From assembly GCF_030209835.1 (NCBI RefSeq), contig NZ_JARVRF010000029.1, forward strand, positions 1 to 64,000: a stretch of 64,000 bases of DNA, written 5' to 3'. Below are positions 43,077-52,571 of the stretch, one piece after another; positions within the stretch are counted from its first letter, which is position 1, and each line of letters opens with the position of its first letter. A program made the translations under genes and the position numbers. The DNA comes from Arthrobacter sp. efr-133-R2A-120 (GTDB lineage: Bacteria > Actinomycetota > Actinomycetes > Actinomycetales > Micrococcaceae). The notes beneath the pieces are model-generated. The model ran no database searches and was not told the origin of the DNA. It saw only the letters and a list, made by a program, of their open reading frames with translations.

Positions 43077-44198
43077 CTAGGCCGGTGTGGAGGCCTGGCC
43101 GTCCAGCAAGGCTTCAAGCGCCTCAAGGAAGGCCGTGGTCTCCGGCTCCGTGCCGGCCGTGACCCGGAGGTGGCCTGGTATGCCGACGTCGCGGATCAGG
43201 ACTCCGCGCTCCAGCAGGCCTTGCCACAGGGCGTGGGGGTTGTCGATTCCGCCGAAGAACACATAGTTCGAATCCGAGGCGGCCGGCTTGAAGCCCATCC
43301 GGGTCAACTCGCTGACAATGCGATCTCGTTGGACCTTGATGTCTTCGACGTCGGCCATGAGGGCTTCGCGGTGCCGGAGGGCCGCCAGCGCGGTTGCCTG
43401 CGTGATGGCGGAGAGGTGGTACGGAAGGCGGACCAAGCGGATCGCATCGGCGACCTCGGGGGCAGCTGCCATGTAGCCGATGCGTGCACCGGCAAGGGCG
43501 AACGCCTTGCTCATGGTGCGGGAGACAATAAGGCGCTCCCGGCCGGGGAGGAGCGTCAATGCGCTTGGCGTGTTGTCGTGGGCGAACTCGTGGTAGGCCT
43601 CGTCCACGATCACCATTGTCTGGCTCGCCTCGCCGGCTTTGTATACGGCTTCGACAACGTCGAGGCCGAGTCCGGTGCCGGTGGGGTTGTTCGGAGAGCA
43701 GAGGAACACGACATTCGGCTTGAGCTCGCGGACCTGCGCGGCGGCCGAGGTTGCATCGAGTCCATAGTCTTCAGCGCGGACTCCCGCGATGTACGCGGTG
43801 TCGGTTCCGCTGGCCAGCAGGGGGTACATGGAGTACGTGGGCGGGAAACCGAGCGCGGTCCGGCCGGGGCCACCGAAAGCCTGGAGGATCTGCTGCAACA
43901 CTTCATTGGAGCCGTTGGCTGCCCAGATGTTCTCGGCCGCAAGGTCGTGGCCGAGGTATTCCGCGAGGGCCTCGCGCAGTTCGGTGAACTCGCGATCCGG
44001 ATAGCGGTTCAGTCCGACGGCGGCCGCCGCGACAGCTTCGGTGATGGCCGCCTGGACATCAGCTGGTACGCCATGAGTGTTTTCGTTGACGTTGAGCAAA
44101 ATCGGAACATCAAGCTGCGGCGCGCCATACGGGCTCAGGCCGCGGAGGTTGGTCCGGAGGGGAAGTCGGTCAAGTCGTTCAAGCTGCTCACTCACCAT
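43077..44198 (-). CDS. hisC: Histidinol-phosphate aminotransferase
   Basis: A 373-residue fold-type I PLP enzyme. It shows [15 protein letters not shown] at the N-terminus, [22 protein letters not shown], the DEAY block and the PLP-lysine motif [17 protein letters not shown]. It is the first his gene here; hisD is not adjacent, and the upstream same-strand gene encodes a LysM protein 87 nt away. Confidence 0.96.
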   Translation of the reverse strand: MVSEQLERLDRLPLRTNLRGLSPYGAPQLDVPILLNVNENTHGVPADVQAAITEAVAAAAVGLNRYPDREFTELREALAEYLGHDLAAENIWAANGSNEVLQQILQAFGGPGRTALGFPPTYSMYPLLASGTDTAYIAGVRAEDYGLDATSAAAQVRELKPNVVFLCSPNNPTGTGLGLDVVEAVYKAGEASQTMVIVDEAYHEFAHDNTPSALTLLPGRERLIVSRTMSKAFALAGARIGYMAAAPEVADAIRLVRLPYHLSAITQATALAALRHREALMADVEDIKVQRDRIVSELTRMGFKPAASDSNYVFFGGIDNPHALWQGLLERGVLIRDVGIPGHLRVTAGTEPETTAFLEALEALLDGQASTPA

Positions 44199-44285
44199 GA
44201 CAGTTTAAGGTGCAGCGGCGGATGCCCTGAAACTGTGACGGCCCGGGGACCGTTCCAGGCACATGCAACCCGGTCAACGTTGCTG

Positions 44286-44645
44286 CTAAGTGGCAGGAAT
44301 GAACAGTTGCTGGCCTGGCACGATGTGGCCGTCCTGGAGGTTGTTCAGCTGGATAATCTCGGCCACAACGTCGCGCGGATCCCGGGACGGTGCGGCAATT
44401 CCCGCAATCCCCCACAAAGACTGGCCCACTTGTACCGTGACGCTCGTACTGGAGGTGGGCTGCAGCTCCGCGGTGGAATCAGCAGCCTTGGCCGGCGAAT
44501 TCAGGAATCCCGCCAGGCTCAGCAGGGCTGCAACCAGGAGCATTGCCGGGAAGCCGAAGAAGACCATGCGGCCCCGGCGGGTCAGGCGGAGCCGGCCACG
44601 TGCCGCATTGCGGCCGGGCGTGTGGGTGATGGTGATTGCGGACAT
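44286..44645 (-). CDS. LysM membrane protein, DivS/Rv2719c-like cell division suppressor
   Basis: A 119-residue protein. The short basic cytoplasmic N-terminus ends in RRGR, one membrane span follows (about 27-47), and an extracytoplasmic LysM domain (about 66-118) contains VTVQVGQSLWGIAG and DGHIVPGQQLFIPAT. It is divergent from lexA, with LexA boxes between. The same arrangement occurs for Corynebacterium divS and mycobacterial Rv2719c, SOS proteins that halt division. AGAAGGG lies 8 nt before the ATG at 44645. Function by analogy; homology beyond architecture was not tested. Confidence 0.8.
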   Translation of the reverse strand: MSAITITHTPGRNAARGRLRLTRRGRMVFFGFPAMLLVAALLSLAGFLNSPAKAADSTAELQPTSSTSVTVQVGQSLWGIAGIAAPSRDPRDVVAEIIQLNNLQDGHIVPGQQLFIPAT

Positions 44646-44790
44646 GAGCTGAGCCCTTCTGAACAATGCCGCGTCCCGGAATCCCTGGTTGCGGCTGCCA
44701 ATTCTTGCCTTCAGTCAGTGCTTGCAGGACGGTTGTTCGTTGTTGTCTTCGAACGATTCGAACGAACAACCGGAGCCTGCATCACTTTTA

Positions 44791-44806
44791 TAGAACACAT
44801 ATTCGA
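44791..44806. promoter_or_regulatory. LexA box, divS-like/lexA intergenic region
   Basis: TAGAACACATATTCGA matches TCGAAC-N4-GTTCGA with two mismatches and shares the ATTCGA half with the boxes at 30515 and 58379. The 367-bp gap 44646-45012 has no further gene. A cluster of TTCGAAC half sites at 44748-44764 may add weaker LexA contacts. Confidence 0.75.
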
Positions 44807-44857
44807 ACTTTGCTACGACATTTTTAGCACTTATCAACGAACGATGTCGAGACTCGC

Positions 44858-44873
44858 TAGAACAAATGTTTGA
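44858..44873. promoter_or_regulatory. LexA box proximal to lexA
   Basis: TAGAACAAATGTTTGA matches TCGAAC-N4-GTTCGA with two mismatches. It lies 140 bp before the lexA ATG, consistent with LexA autoregulation. Confidence 0.7.
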
Positions 44874-45012
44874 TAAACGCCTGCGCCTGCCCTACGTTTG
44901 AGTGAAGGAACGAGCACTGAATCAGTGCAACAGGAGGGTCTGACATTTCAGGCCGCTAGTCCCGGCAAGCGCCTCAGGGCCGCACGGGTGGAACGGAAGG
45001 GCGTTGGCGAAC

Positions 45013-45762
45013 ATGGCAGCGAAAGCCACTGGCAGCGGGTCGGCCTCGGCGCGGAGCCAGCAGCCGCAAAAGGCCCCCAAGAGCCTGACCGTCCGCCAGA
45101 AGAAAATCCTGGAGACCATCCAACGTTCAGTGAACGATCACGGTTATCCGCCGTCGATGCGCGAGATCGGGGACACCGTTGGCTTGGCCAGCTTGTCCAG
45201 CGTCACGCACCAGTTGTCACAGCTCGAGAAGCTCGGCTATCTTCGCCGCGATCCCAAGCGCCCTCGCGCAATGGAAGTCCTCATGCCGTTGACCCTTGAC
45301 GGCGGCTCCGTCATCCCCGGCGTTGAAGCGCCGGCGAAACTCCGTAGCGCCGGCGGCCTGGCCGTCACCGAGCTCGCGAGTGCCAGTGACACGGCCATGG
45401 TTCCCCTTGTAGGGCGCATTGCCGCCGGTGGACCCATCCTGGCGGACCAGACCGTTGAAGACGTCCTGCCGCTGCCCCGGCAGTTGGTAGGACATGGCGA
45501 GCTCTTCATGCTGAAGGTCGCCGGAGATTCCATGATCGACGCCGCTATCTGCGATGGAGACTGGGTGGTGGTACGGCGGCAGAACGACGCACTCAACGGC
45601 GACATCGTGGCCGCACTCCTGGACGACGAAGCCACCGTCAAGACCTTCCGGCAGCGCGACGGCCACACGTGGCTGCTCCCCCAGAACACGCAGTACGAGC
45701 CTATCCTGGGCGACCATGCCACCATCATGGGCAAAGTCGTCTCGGTCCTGCGCTCGCTTTAG
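45013..45762 (+). CDS. lexA: SOS repressor LexA
   Basis: A 249-residue LexA. The N-terminal winged helix (about 22-92) includes [15 protein letters not shown] and [10 protein letters not shown]; the peptidase domain follows. Self-cleavage is expected at A138-G139 (GRIAAGGPI), with nucleophile S173 in AGDSMIDA and K210 in TVKTFR. All three are intact, so it is RecA-responsive. I chose the ATG at 45013, 12 nt after GGAAGG; a TTG at 45004 would sit too close to it. The N-terminal about 20 residues are a variable Ala/Ser/Gln stretch. Confidence 0.97.
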   Translation: MAAKATGSGSASARSQQPQKAPKSLTVRQKKILETIQRSVNDHGYPPSMREIGDTVGLASLSSVTHQLSQLEKLGYLRRDPKRPRAMEVLMPLTLDGGSVIPGVEAPAKLRSAGGLAVTELASASDTAMVPLVGRIAAGGPILADQTVEDVLPLPRQLVGHGELFMLKVAGDSMIDAAICDGDWVVVRRQNDALNGDIVAALLDDEATVKTFRQRDGHTWLLPQNTQYEPILGDHATIMGKVVSVLRSL

Positions 45763-45767
45763 TCCTT

Positions 45768-45801
45768 GGTAGCTTTGACGGCACGGTAGCTTTGACGGCA
45801 C
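45768..45801 (+). repeat. Tandem 17-bp duplication after lexA
   Basis: GGTAGCTTTGACGGCAC occurs twice head to tail (45768-45784 and 45785-45801), starting 5 nt after the lexA stop. It appears to be a recent slippage duplication. The remaining gap up to 46009 shows no other gene. Confidence 0.85.
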
Positions 45802-46009
45802 TGGGCCCGTGGCCTGCCGCCTCTCCGCCGGTGGTAGTAGTCAGGTATTCTGCTGCCAGTGATACTTCATCTTTCTCTGTGACCCACAGGCCTCTCAGCG
45901 ATTCCAGGCCGCTCCTTAGCGAGCAGTGTTTCCGTGCGCCCGCGAGGGGAACTCCATATGGACTTCCCCTGCTCACCGGCCCACACCGAACTCACTCCTG
46001 GAAGATCAC

Positions 46010-46882
46010 ATGCAAACAACGTCAGCGAACCATACCGAACCCTCATCACCTTCCCTCGACCGGCAATCCCTGCGCCCTGACTGCGGAAACTGCTTTGCCC
46101 TCTGCTGCACAGCGTTCGGGTTCTCCCGCTCTGCAGATTTCGCACTCGACAAACCCGCAGGCTCTCCGTGCCAAAACCTTGCAGCTGACTTCTCCTGCAC
46201 AATCCACGACAGCCTGCGCCCAAGAGGCTTTCGTGGCTGCACGGTCTTTGACTGCTTCGGGGCCGGCCAGAACGTATCGCAAGGGTTCTTCGCCGGAAAG
46301 AGCTGGCTTGCGTACCCTGATATAAAAGACGAGATGTTTTCGGCATTCAAAGCCGCCAGACGGCTACATGAGATGCTTTGGTACCTGGCTGACGCACAGG
46401 CACGAACTTTCGATCCCGACTCCTCACATCGTGCGATACAGCTCCGGAACACGATCGAACAGGCAGTCGGCGGCGAGCTGCCGGACCTGCTTTCACTGGA
46501 CATTCAAGAACTTCACTCCCAGGTGAGGTCAACGCTCATGGAAGTCAGCGAAGAAGTACGGGCCTCCTACTTCGCCACCGGAGGCGATCATCTTGATTCC
46601 GCGCTGAAGCCGGGAGCTGATCTGATGGGCAAAAATCTCAGGTCCCGCCGGTTATGCGGGGCAAACCTCAGAGGGGCCTACCTGATTGCCGCGGATCTGC
46701 GGGACAGTGACTTATCGGGGGCCGATCTGCTCGGCGCAGACCTCAGGGATGCATGGCTTGAACGCACTGATCTATCCAAGGCAATGTATCTAACCCAGCC
46801 GCAGCTCAACGCCGCCAGAGGCAGTCGCGCAACTCTGCTGCCCTCGGATCTGGAAGTGCCCTCGCACTGGCACGACGGATGA
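46010..46882 (+). CDS. Cys-rich pentapeptide-repeat protein
   Basis: A 290-residue two-part protein. Residues about 22-85 hold a cysteine-rich module: CGNCFALCC, then SPC, FSC, GC and DC, recalling YkgJ-type metal- or FeS-binding proteins. A helical middle (about 95-200) follows. Residues about 203-270 are pentapeptide repeats of the A(D/N)LxG type (GANLRGAYLIAADLRDS). GGAAG precedes the ATG. Base composition is visibly less GC-rich than the neighbours, which hints at acquisition. Pentapeptide proteins can mimic DNA and shield gyrase, but the repeat tract is short, so no function is assigned. Confidence 0.78.
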   Translation: MQTTSANHTEPSSPSLDRQSLRPDCGNCFALCCTAFGFSRSADFALDKPAGSPCQNLAADFSCTIHDSLRPRGFRGCTVFDCFGAGQNVSQGFFAGKSWLAYPDIKDEMFSAFKAARRLHEMLWYLADAQARTFDPDSSHRAIQLRNTIEQAVGGELPDLLSLDIQELHSQVRSTLMEVSEEVRASYFATGGDHLDSALKPGADLMGKNLRSRRLCGANLRGAYLIAADLRDSDLSGADLLGADLRDAWLERTDLSKAMYLTQPQLNAARGSRATLLPSDLEVPSHWHDG

Positions 46883-46893
46883 CCACCACTGGG

Positions 46894-46940
46894 GCTTGTT
46901 TCCAACTCCGGGCCAACCGGCTCCGGGGTCGGAAACAAGC
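46894..46940. terminator. Bidirectional terminator between pentapeptide gene and dinG
   Basis: GCTTGTTTCC (46894-46903) pairs with GGAAACAAGC (46931-46940), with an inner CCGG/CCGG pairing. It sits between two convergent genes. Confidence 0.75.
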
Positions 46941-46985
46941 GCCGGATTCGCGGGCCTGAGGCCGCTGCTTGCTGATGCGGTCTCT

Positions 46986-49043
46986 TCAAGCCGACTCGGC
47001 GTAAAGCCGTTCGAGCGCACCGCGCACTACTGAACGGTCCGTGGTGGGCCAGAAGGGCGGCAACGCTGCCCGGAGGAAGTTGCCGTAGCGCTCGGTCGAA
47101 AGCCGTGAATCCAGTACTGCCACCACGCCCTTGTCCCCCGTTGAGCGGATGAGGCGGCCCGCCCCTTGTGCCAGCCGGATAGCCGCGTGCGTGGCAGACA
47201 CGGCCATGAAACCATTGCCTCCGGCCTGCGCCACCGCGCGGGACCGTGCCGTCATCAGGGGATCGTCCGGACGAGGGAACGGGATCCGGTCAATCACTAC
47301 CAGCCGGCATGAGCCGCCTGGAACGTCAACGCCTTGCCAGAGGGACATCGTGCCGAACAGGCACGTGTCTTCCTCCTCGGCAAACTGCCTGACCAACGCG
47401 GCCATGGTCGATTCGCCTTGGCACAGGATGTCCACGTCCAGGCGCGACCGCATCGCTTCCGCGGCGTCCTCGGCTGCACGTCGGGACGAGAAGAGGCACA
47501 AAGCCCCGCCGTGCGAGGCCCTGATGAGCTCTTCAAGTTCGTCAAGCGCTTCGGGCGAAGTGCCGCGCCCCGGCTTGGGCAGGTGCTTGGCGACGTACAG
47601 CATGCCCTGCTTCGGGTAGTCGAAGGGCGAGCCTACATCCACGCCCGTCCAGCTGGGGGCGCCCTGGCCAGTCAGGCCCAGCCCCCCGGCGGTGGCCTCG
47701 AATGCGGAGCCGATAGCCAAAGTGGCAGAGGTCAAGACCACGGTGTGGCCCGCGAAGAGCCCTTCCCGGAGGCGTCCGGCAACGCTGAGCGGCGCGATGT
47801 TGATGAGCGCGGGCGAGTCCTCGTCGGGCGCGGTGTAGCCCTGCTGCGGATCGAAGGTACTGTTCCGGGAGAGCCAGACGACTTCCCTGTTTTCCCGGGC
47901 GGAGAGCAGCCGTTCGCACAGCTCGAGGATCAGCATCAGCCGTGAGCGCGCGAGCTGGCGTCCGCCGTCGACCGCGTTGGAGGAATCCCCCTTCGAATCG
48001 GAAAGGGCCGCACGGCAGGCTTCCCGGAGCTGGTCCACGCAATCAAGTTGTTCGTCATTGAGCCCGTTGGGCAGGAGGCCTGACGGTGCACCGATGATCG
48101 CGAGTTCCAAGCGGTCCGCGGCCGCGTTCAGCGCGTCCACGGTGATGGCCGTGTGTTTGCGGGCGCTCGAGGCTGCGGCGTGGATCATCGCCACGGACAG
48201 CTGCCCGGACACGGCACCCGTCACGCGGTCCTGGAGTTCGTGGGCCTCATCCACCACGACAACGTCGTATTCGGGCAGCACGGCCAGGCCTTCGAAGGCG
48301 CTGACGGCAAGCATCGCGTGGTTGGTGACCACGACGTCGGACTCCGCGGCACGGTGGCGCGCGAGCTCGCTGAAGCACTCCTCCGCCATCGGACACTTCT
48401 GGGCCCCGAGGCACTCCATTGACGTGACGGATACCTGGCGCCAGGCCCGGTCCGTAACGCCCGGCATGAGTTCGTCCCGGTCCCCCGTCGTGGTCTTCCC
48501 GGCCCACTCGCGCAGCCGCAGGACTTCCTTGCCGAGCTGCGAGGCAGGCCCGCCGATGGCTGCGGCGAGGTGCGGAACGCTGGTGTCCTCGCCGAGGGAG
48601 AACAACTGCCCCTCGGCAGGCTCCTCGCTGGGGAAACCGCCCTCCAGCTTGTGCCGGCACACATAGTTGGCCCGGCCCTTGACCAGGGCGATGCTGACCG
48701 GGCGCTCCAGCTCCGGATTGATGGTTTCCAGGAGCCTGGGCAAGTCCCGGCCCACGATCTGCGTCTGCAGGGCGAGGGTGGCCGTGGACACGAGGGTGGG
48801 CTTGTTGCTCTCCATTGCGTGCGCAATCAGCGGAATCAAGTACGCGAGGGACTTGCCCGTGCCCGTGCCCGCCTGAACCAGGAGGTGTTCGCCGGTCTCG
48901 ATCGCCCGCGCCACCTGCCTTGCCATCTGGTGTTGGCCCGTGCGGTTTTGCCCGCCCATACCGGCAACGGCTTTGTCCAGGAGTTCGAGGGCGGTCCGTT
49001 CCCCCACGGTTTCGCCGCGCTCCCCCGCCTCTGGATCAACCAT
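46986..49043 (-). CDS. dinG: DinG-family ATP-dependent DNA helicase
   Basis: A 685-residue superfamily 2, XPD-like 5'-3' helicase. It has Walker A GTGTGKSLAY (about 57-66), the DEAH box VVVDEAHELQD, and C-terminal motifs LFGTMSLWQGVDVPG and QGAGRLIRS. Cysteines in YVCRHK, ECLGAQKC and EECF are placed as in the FeS cluster domain of XPD/DinG. It likely resolves R-loops or unusual DNA structures. E. coli dinG is SOS-induced, but I see no LexA box here. The ATG lies inside the last codons of hflX, an 8-nt overlap. Confidence 0.93.
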   Translation of the reverse strand: MVDPEAGERGETVGERTALELLDKAVAGMGGQNRTGQHQMARQVARAIETGEHLLVQAGTGTGKSLAYLIPLIAHAMESNKPTLVSTATLALQTQIVGRDLPRLLETINPELERPVSIALVKGRANYVCRHKLEGGFPSEEPAEGQLFSLGEDTSVPHLAAAIGGPASQLGKEVLRLREWAGKTTTGDRDELMPGVTDRAWRQVSVTSMECLGAQKCPMAEECFSELARHRAAESDVVVTNHAMLAVSAFEGLAVLPEYDVVVVDEAHELQDRVTGAVSGQLSVAMIHAAASSARKHTAITVDALNAAADRLELAIIGAPSGLLPNGLNDEQLDCVDQLREACRAALSDSKGDSSNAVDGGRQLARSRLMLILELCERLLSARENREVVWLSRNSTFDPQQGYTAPDEDSPALINIAPLSVAGRLREGLFAGHTVVLTSATLAIGSAFEATAGGLGLTGQGAPSWTGVDVGSPFDYPKQGMLYVAKHLPKPGRGTSPEALDELEELIRASHGGALCLFSSRRAAEDAAEAMRSRLDVDILCQGESTMAALVRQFAEEEDTCLFGTMSLWQGVDVPGGSCRLVVIDRIPFPRPDDPLMTARSRAVAQAGGNGFMAVSATHAAIRLAQGAGRLIRSTGDKGVVAVLDSRLSTERYGNFLRAALPPFWPTTDRSVVRGALERLYAESA

Positions 49044-50598
49044 TGCTGACGAACGACTCCAACTCGGCTGCCAGGTTCTCGTGGACCATGGCCACCACGC
49101 GGGTGCCTTCCTCCTCATGCTCAAGGCTGAGGATTTCGGCGTCGGTGTTGTGCAGTTTGTTGATGAGCTCGCCCCGGTTGTACGGAATCAGAACCTCAAG
49201 GCGCACGCCGGGACGCGGAATAGCCTCGCTGATGGCTCCAAGGAGTTCGGCAATGCCCTGCCCTGTGCGCGTGGACACGACGACGTGGCGGGGCTCTTTC
49301 TGCTTGAGCCGCTCAATGACAAACGGATCCGCGGCGTCCGCCTTGTTCAGGACAATGATTTCCGGGATCTTGCGGGCATCCACTTCGCTGAACACCGTGC
49401 GGACGGCCGCGATCTGGCCTTCCGGATCGGGATGCGAAACGTCCACCACGTGGAGGATCAGATCGGCGTCGGCCACCTCTTCCAGCGTGGAGCGGAAAGC
49501 CTCCACGAGCTGGGTGGGCAGCGAACGCACGAAGCCGACGGTGTCCGAGAGCGTGTAGCCGATCCCGTCGGGGGTCTGGGCCTTGCGCACCGTGGGATCC
49601 AAGGTGGCGAACAACGCGTTCTCCACGAGGACACCGGCATCCGTCAGGCGGTTGAGCAGCGACGACTTTCCGGCGTTCGTGTAACCGGCGATAGCAACCG
49701 AAGGAACGGCATTACGACGGCGGTTGGCCCGCTTGGTCTCGCGCGATGGCTTCATCGCGGCGATTTCGCGCCGTAGCTTGGCCATGCGGGTGCGGATTCG
49801 ACGGCGGTCCAGTTCGATCTTGGTTTCACCAGGACCACGGGAACCCATGCCGGCACCGGCACCACCCACCTGGCCACCGGCCTGGCGGGACATGGAATCG
49901 CCCCAGCCACGCAGGCGCGGCAACAGGTATTCGAGCTGTGCCAGCTCAACCTGGGCCTTGCCCTCCCGGCTCTTGGCGTGCTGCGCGAAGATGTCGAGGA
50001 TCAATGTGGTGCGGTCCACCACCTTGACCTTGACGATGTCCTCAAGGCCGCGCCGCTGGGACGGCGCCAGTTCGGCGTCGACCACCACGGTGTCCGCGCC
50101 GGTGGACATCACGATGTCCTTGAGCTCCATGGCTTTGCCCGAGCCAAGGAACGTGCCGGGGTCCGGCTTCATGCGGCGCTGGACAATGCCATCCAGGACT
50201 TCCGAGCCGGCCGTTTCGGCCAGGGCGGCAAGTTCCCGCAGGGAATTCTCGGCGTCGGCCAAGGTGCCTTCGGTCCAGAGGCCTGCCAGCACCACGCGCT
50301 CAAGGCGCAACTGCCGGTATTCGACCTCGGTGACATCTTCAAGTTCCGTGGACAGGCCCGCAGTACGGCGCAAGGCCCGGCGCTCGGCCAGATCCTCTTG
50401 ATCGCCGTCGTAGATGCTGTGTTCTTCGTCCAGGCGGGAGATCGCCTGGGCCTTGCCAAACACGCCCCTCGGTTCGTCGCGGTCCTGAACTATGGCAGGT
50501 GCGTCCTTGGAGAGAATCCGGTCGATGACAGCCTGGATTTCTTCAGGACTCATGTCCTGGGCGTCGGAATCGGGTCCGGTGTTCTTCTGCGTGGTCAT
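49036..50598 (-). CDS. hflX: Ribosome-associated GTPase HflX
   Basis: A 520-residue GTPase that splits stalled or hibernating ribosomes. After a variable acidic N-terminus (1-100) come the HflX domain (GTFLGSGKAMELKD, DAELAPSQRRGLEDI) and a Gly-rich GPGETKIELDRRRI linker. The G domain carries GYTNAGKSSLLNRL (G1), DTVGFVRSLP (G3) and LNKAD (G4). AAAGGAG precedes the ATG at 50598. It is coupled to dinG. The 378-bp gap 50599-50976 to the divergent gene holds only promoter-like sequence, including a small GGCACT/AGTGCC hairpin near 50629. Confidence 0.95.
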   Translation of the reverse strand: MTTQKNTGPDSDAQDMSPEEIQAVIDRILSKDAPAIVQDRDEPRGVFGKAQAISRLDEEHSIYDGDQEDLAERRALRRTAGLSTELEDVTEVEYRQLRLERVVLAGLWTEGTLADAENSLRELAALAETAGSEVLDGIVQRRMKPDPGTFLGSGKAMELKDIVMSTGADTVVVDAELAPSQRRGLEDIVKVKVVDRTTLILDIFAQHAKSREGKAQVELAQLEYLLPRLRGWGDSMSRQAGGQVGGAGAGMGSRGPGETKIELDRRRIRTRMAKLRREIAAMKPSRETKRANRRRNAVPSVAIAGYTNAGKSSLLNRLTDAGVLVENALFATLDPTVRKAQTPDGIGYTLSDTVGFVRSLPTQLVEAFRSTLEEVADADLILHVVDVSHPDPEGQIAAVRTVFSEVDARKIPEIIVLNKADAADPFVIERLKQKEPRHVVVSTRTGQGIAELLGAISEAIPRPGVRLEVLIPYNRGELINKLHNTDAEILSLEHEEEGTRVVAMVHENLAAELESFVSNG

Positions 50599-50976
50599 GG
50601 TCTCCTTTAGGGGGTTCGGCACTTCCAGAATAGTGCCGTTTCGTCTCTTGTGGCGCGGAATTCGCGCAGGGCTGATGCCTGGCAAGGCTCTGCTGACTGT
50701 CTGGGGTCTCCATCCGGGACGGGCTGCGCGGATTGCGTGCACAGATCCCGGGATGGGGAGGGGACGATCTGCTGAGTGTCCAGGCGTCACGAAGCAACGA
50801 CTGGAACGGACATGCCAAGGCGGAATGGCGCTGCACATGAGGCAGGCCTACGTCGCGGGCGGTGCCAGCTACTCAAAGATCAAGAACATGCGCATCAGAC
50901 TATCAGACCCCGTCAAGTTCAGCCTTGCCCACCCGCGGTTTCCCTTGCCCGCTGCTGGCCACTAATCTGGCAAGCT

Positions 50977-51591
50977 ATGGAGTCTGCTCACTATTTCAGC
51001 GCACAGCCCGCGGGGCCGTTCACCCGCAAGCCCCTCACGGTGGAACTGGCCGGCGCGACCCGCCGGCTCCAGACCTCGGGCGGCATCTTCAGCCCCGACG
51101 GGATCGACAAGGGAACCGCAATCCTTCTCTCCGAGGTTCCACCGCCGGCGCCGCAGGGAAACCTGCTGGACATCGGCTGCGGCTGGGGTCCCATTGCGTT
51201 GACCATGGGGCTCATGGCTCCGCACGCACGCGTCTACGCCGTGGATGTCAACGAGCGCTGCGTCACCTTGACGAACGAGAACGCGGCCCTGCTGGAGCTC
51301 GGGAACGTCACCGCGAGCCTGCCCGACGACGTCGACCCGGCCGTGACGTTCGACACCATCTGGTCCAACCCGCCCATCCGCATCGGCAAGGATGGACTCC
51401 ACGAGCTGCTGCTCACATGGCTGCCACGGCTTGCCCCAGGCGGAAACGCGTGGCTCGTGGTGCAGAAAAACCTCGGAGCGGACTCGCTTCAGCGCTGGCT
51501 GGCCGAGACCCTCGACGATTCCTTCTCGGTGTCCCGGGAGAGCACGTCGAAATCGTTCCGCATCCTGCGGATCAGGAAAGCGTCCCGCTAG
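50977..51591 (+). CDS. RsmC-like 16S rRNA guanine methyltransferase
   Basis: A 204-residue Rossmann methyltransferase: the SAM motif LLDIGCGWGPIALTMG (about 63-78), acidic loop AVDVNERC and catalytic SNPPIRIGK (about 129-137). The last is the RsmC/RsmD-type NPPxR motif for N2-guanine methylation. The short length fits single-domain RsmC relatives. Its last 20 nt overlap the convergent dapF. TAATCT lies 8 nt before the ATG. Confidence 0.85.
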   Translation: MESAHYFSAQPAGPFTRKPLTVELAGATRRLQTSGGIFSPDGIDKGTAILLSEVPPPAPQGNLLDIGCGWGPIALTMGLMAPHARVYAVDVNERCVTLTNENAALLELGNVTASLPDDVDPAVTFDTIWSNPPIRIGKDGLHELLLTWLPRLAPGGNAWLVVQKNLGADSLQRWLAETLDDSFSVSRESTSKSFRILRIRKASR

Positions 51592-52540
51592 CGACAATCA
51601 CGGCGGGCCCGCTGAGCTCAACGTGTTCGCGGCCGCTTTCTCCAGGGAAGAACCGCACGCCGACGACGCCGCCCGGCACTTTGACGCGCCACGTGTCGGG
51701 TGCGCCTTCGCCGGCCCAGTGGCGGATCGCGACGGCGGCCGCGCAGGCGCCGGTGCCGCACGATTGGGTCTCACCGACGCCGCGTTCGTGGACGCGCATC
51801 GTGATGTTTCCGACGCCTTCGTGGACGAGGGGCTCCGCGGGAACCACGAATTCGACGTTGGTGCCATTGGCTGGCTTGGGATCGACGACGGGCGCCTTGA
51901 AGAGCTGCGTGGATTTGAGCTCTGAAAGCTCGGCCAATGCCACCACAGTGTGCGGATTGCCCATGCTGACAGAAAGGGCTGGGCGGGCGACTTCCAGTCC
52001 GTCGGCGCTGACGAGGGAGTCCATTGCTTTACTGGTGGCATCCTTGGGGAAAATGAACTCCCACGGACCCATGTCCACCGCATATCCCTCAGAGGTCCGG
52101 ACGATCTTCTTAATACCGCCGCGCGTCCCGATGGTCAGGGATTCACCGGCGTTTAGCGTGACAAGACCCTGCTCGATGAGGAATTGGACGAAGACGCGGA
52201 CACCGTTGCCGCACATCTCGGACAGCGAGCCGTCGCCGTTCCGGTAGTCCATGAACCACTCGGCATCGGAATCTGCTTCGAGCAGCTGGACGCCTTCGGG
52301 CAGGAACCGTGAAGGGACGGCTCGGATGAGCCCGTCCCCGCCGACGCCCAGGTGGCGGTCACAGAGGGCTGCCACCTGCTCCGGAGAGATCTGGTGCGCG
52401 TCTTCGGGGTCCGCAATGAGGACGAAGTCGTTGCCCGTTCCATGCCCCTTGGAAAAGGCCAATCCGTGAAGACCGGAGGCGGGCACGGAACCGCCGGCAG
52501 CGGTAGGCTGCGGGGCGGAAAATGCAAGGGTTTCATCCAT
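51572..52540 (-). CDS. dapF: Diaminopimelate epimerase
   Basis: Converts LL- to meso-diaminopimelate for lysine and peptidoglycan. The 322-residue protein has the two catalytic cysteines in SEMCGNGVRVF and QSCGTGACAAAV, the substrate block KGHGTGNDFVLI, and the duplicated half fold. TAGCCT lies 6 nt before the ATG, so a leaderless transcript is possible. It follows miaA by 31 nt on the same strand. Confidence 0.96.
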   Translation of the reverse strand: MDETLAFSAPQPTAAGGSVPASGLHGLAFSKGHGTGNDFVLIADPEDAHQISPEQVAALCDRHLGVGGDGLIRAVPSRFLPEGVQLLEADSDAEWFMDYRNGDGSLSEMCGNGVRVFVQFLIEQGLVTLNAGESLTIGTRGGIKKIVRTSEGYAVDMGPWEFIFPKDATSKAMDSLVSADGLEVARPALSVSMGNPHTVVALAELSELKSTQLFKAPVVDPKPANGTNVEFVVPAEPLVHEGVGNITMRVHERGVGETQSCGTGACAAAVAIRHWAGEGAPDTWRVKVPGGVVGVRFFPGESGREHVELSGPAVIVASGTLS

Positions 52541-52571
52541 GGCTCAAGGCTACCTGTACTAAGGGTTGCGC

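Noticed and set aside
44748..44764. TTCGAACGATTCGAAC as a full LexA box
   Set aside because: The halves are direct repeats with the wrong spacing; at most they add weak contacts beside the two better boxes.
42912..44873. Long plus-strand open frame of about 650 codons
   Set aside because: It lies antisense to hisB, hisC and the LysM gene, shows no domain and has the biased composition of a high-GC shadow frame. Similar frames opposite helD, argF-argD and ftsK were dropped for the same reason.
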